Source of the DNA: JBDKVA01 sp039679375
GTDB taxonomy: Bacteria > Bacillota > Clostridia > Acetivibrionales > DTU013
Reading direction: 5' to 3'
Assembly (NCBI GenBank): GCA_039679375.1
Contig: JBDKVA010000156.1
Coordinates: 1 to 6,256 of the forward strand
DNA length: 6,256 bases
The notes below the pieces were generated by a model. It was given only the letters and a program-made list of their open reading frames with translations. It made no database searches and was not told the DNA's origin. Positions 6,197-6,256 of this stretch are shown here, piece after piece (position 1 is the first letter of the stretch; every line of letters begins with the position of its first letter). Position numbers and translations under genes: made by a program.

Positions 6197-6232
6197 AAAG
6201 AGCCGCCTTCTCCTCAACTCAGGTGGCTCTTT
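6197..6232 (+). terminator. Hairpin terminator after istB built from the IS end motif
   Basis: AAAGAGCCGCC (6197-6207) pairs with GGTGGCTCTTT (6222-6232) over 11 positions with one G/T wobble and a 14-base loop. It ends in TTT with more T shortly after (6231-6240, TTTATATTTG). It lies 5 bases past the istB stop and would end the istA-istB transcript. The arms contain GAGCC and GGCTC, the same core as the left-end TAGAGCCA repeats, so the right arm probably doubles as a right-end IstA site. Confidence 0.65.
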
Positions 6233-6256
6233 ATATTTGTGTTTGCTTCGATGGCT

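Larger units (their letters stand above)
3717..6256 (+). mobile_element. IS21-family insertion sequence, right end outside window
   Basis: The element carries the diagnostic istA-istB pair, a multi-repeat left end and, after istB, a GGCTC-bearing end region. I place the left tip at TGTATAACC (3717) because IS21-family elements begin with TG and the repeat array lies just inside. The exact base is inferred and could be anywhere up to about 3767. Both genes are uninterrupted with all catalytic motifs present, so the element may be active. The right tip and the target duplication (usually 4-8 bp in this family) cannot be seen. At more than 2.5 kb it fits the family's usual 2-2.5 kb or slightly above. 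Confidence 0.85.

Overview
The window is low-GC with strong AGGAGG-type ribosome binding sites and T-rich terminators. Together with its transposase types, this suggests an anaerobic Firmicute (Clostridia or Negativicutes). That is inference from style only; no gene here fixes the taxon. Two chromosomal metabolic or regulatory genes and one small membrane-protein gene sit among remnants of two or three old insertion sequences and one apparently intact IS21-family element.

Region 1 (1-1666): a pyridoxal-phosphate class III aminotransferase related to glutamate-1-semialdehyde aminomutase, apparently starting at TTG, then an AT-rich spacer with a terminator-like inverted repeat. Region 2 (1667-2095): a decayed N-terminal piece of an IS4/IS1634-like transposase carrying a stop and two compensating frameshifts, then a leader with a -10-like box and a 10-bp palindrome. 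Region 3 (2096-2767): a GntR/FCD-type transcription regulator. It may once have controlled the aminotransferase, but the IS remnant now separates them.

Region 4 (2768-3337): a non-coding scar. It holds a terminator-like hairpin, the first 47 codons of an IS66-type tnpB cut off abruptly, and a more GC-rich block that looks like the end of another element. Region 5 (3334-3716, minus strand): a 74-residue Met-, Trp- and Phe-rich single-pass membrane protein with a coiled-coil tail. It has its own promoter candidate and two consecutive Rho-independent terminators.

Region 6 (about 3717 to the window end): an IS21-family element with istA (DDE transposase) and istB (AAA+ helper) overlapping by 8 bases. 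It has a striking left end with four copies of TAGAGCCA exactly 22 bp apart and an inverted repeat that can hide the istA ribosome binding site. A terminator hairpin after istB is built from the same GAGCC/GGCTC motif. The true right terminus lies beyond the window.

I found no previously undescribed multi-gene system. The most interesting signals are the phased repeat array, the istA translation-shielding hairpin, the insertion of IS21 against the promoter of the small membrane-protein gene, and an altered cofactor-binding motif in the aminotransferase.
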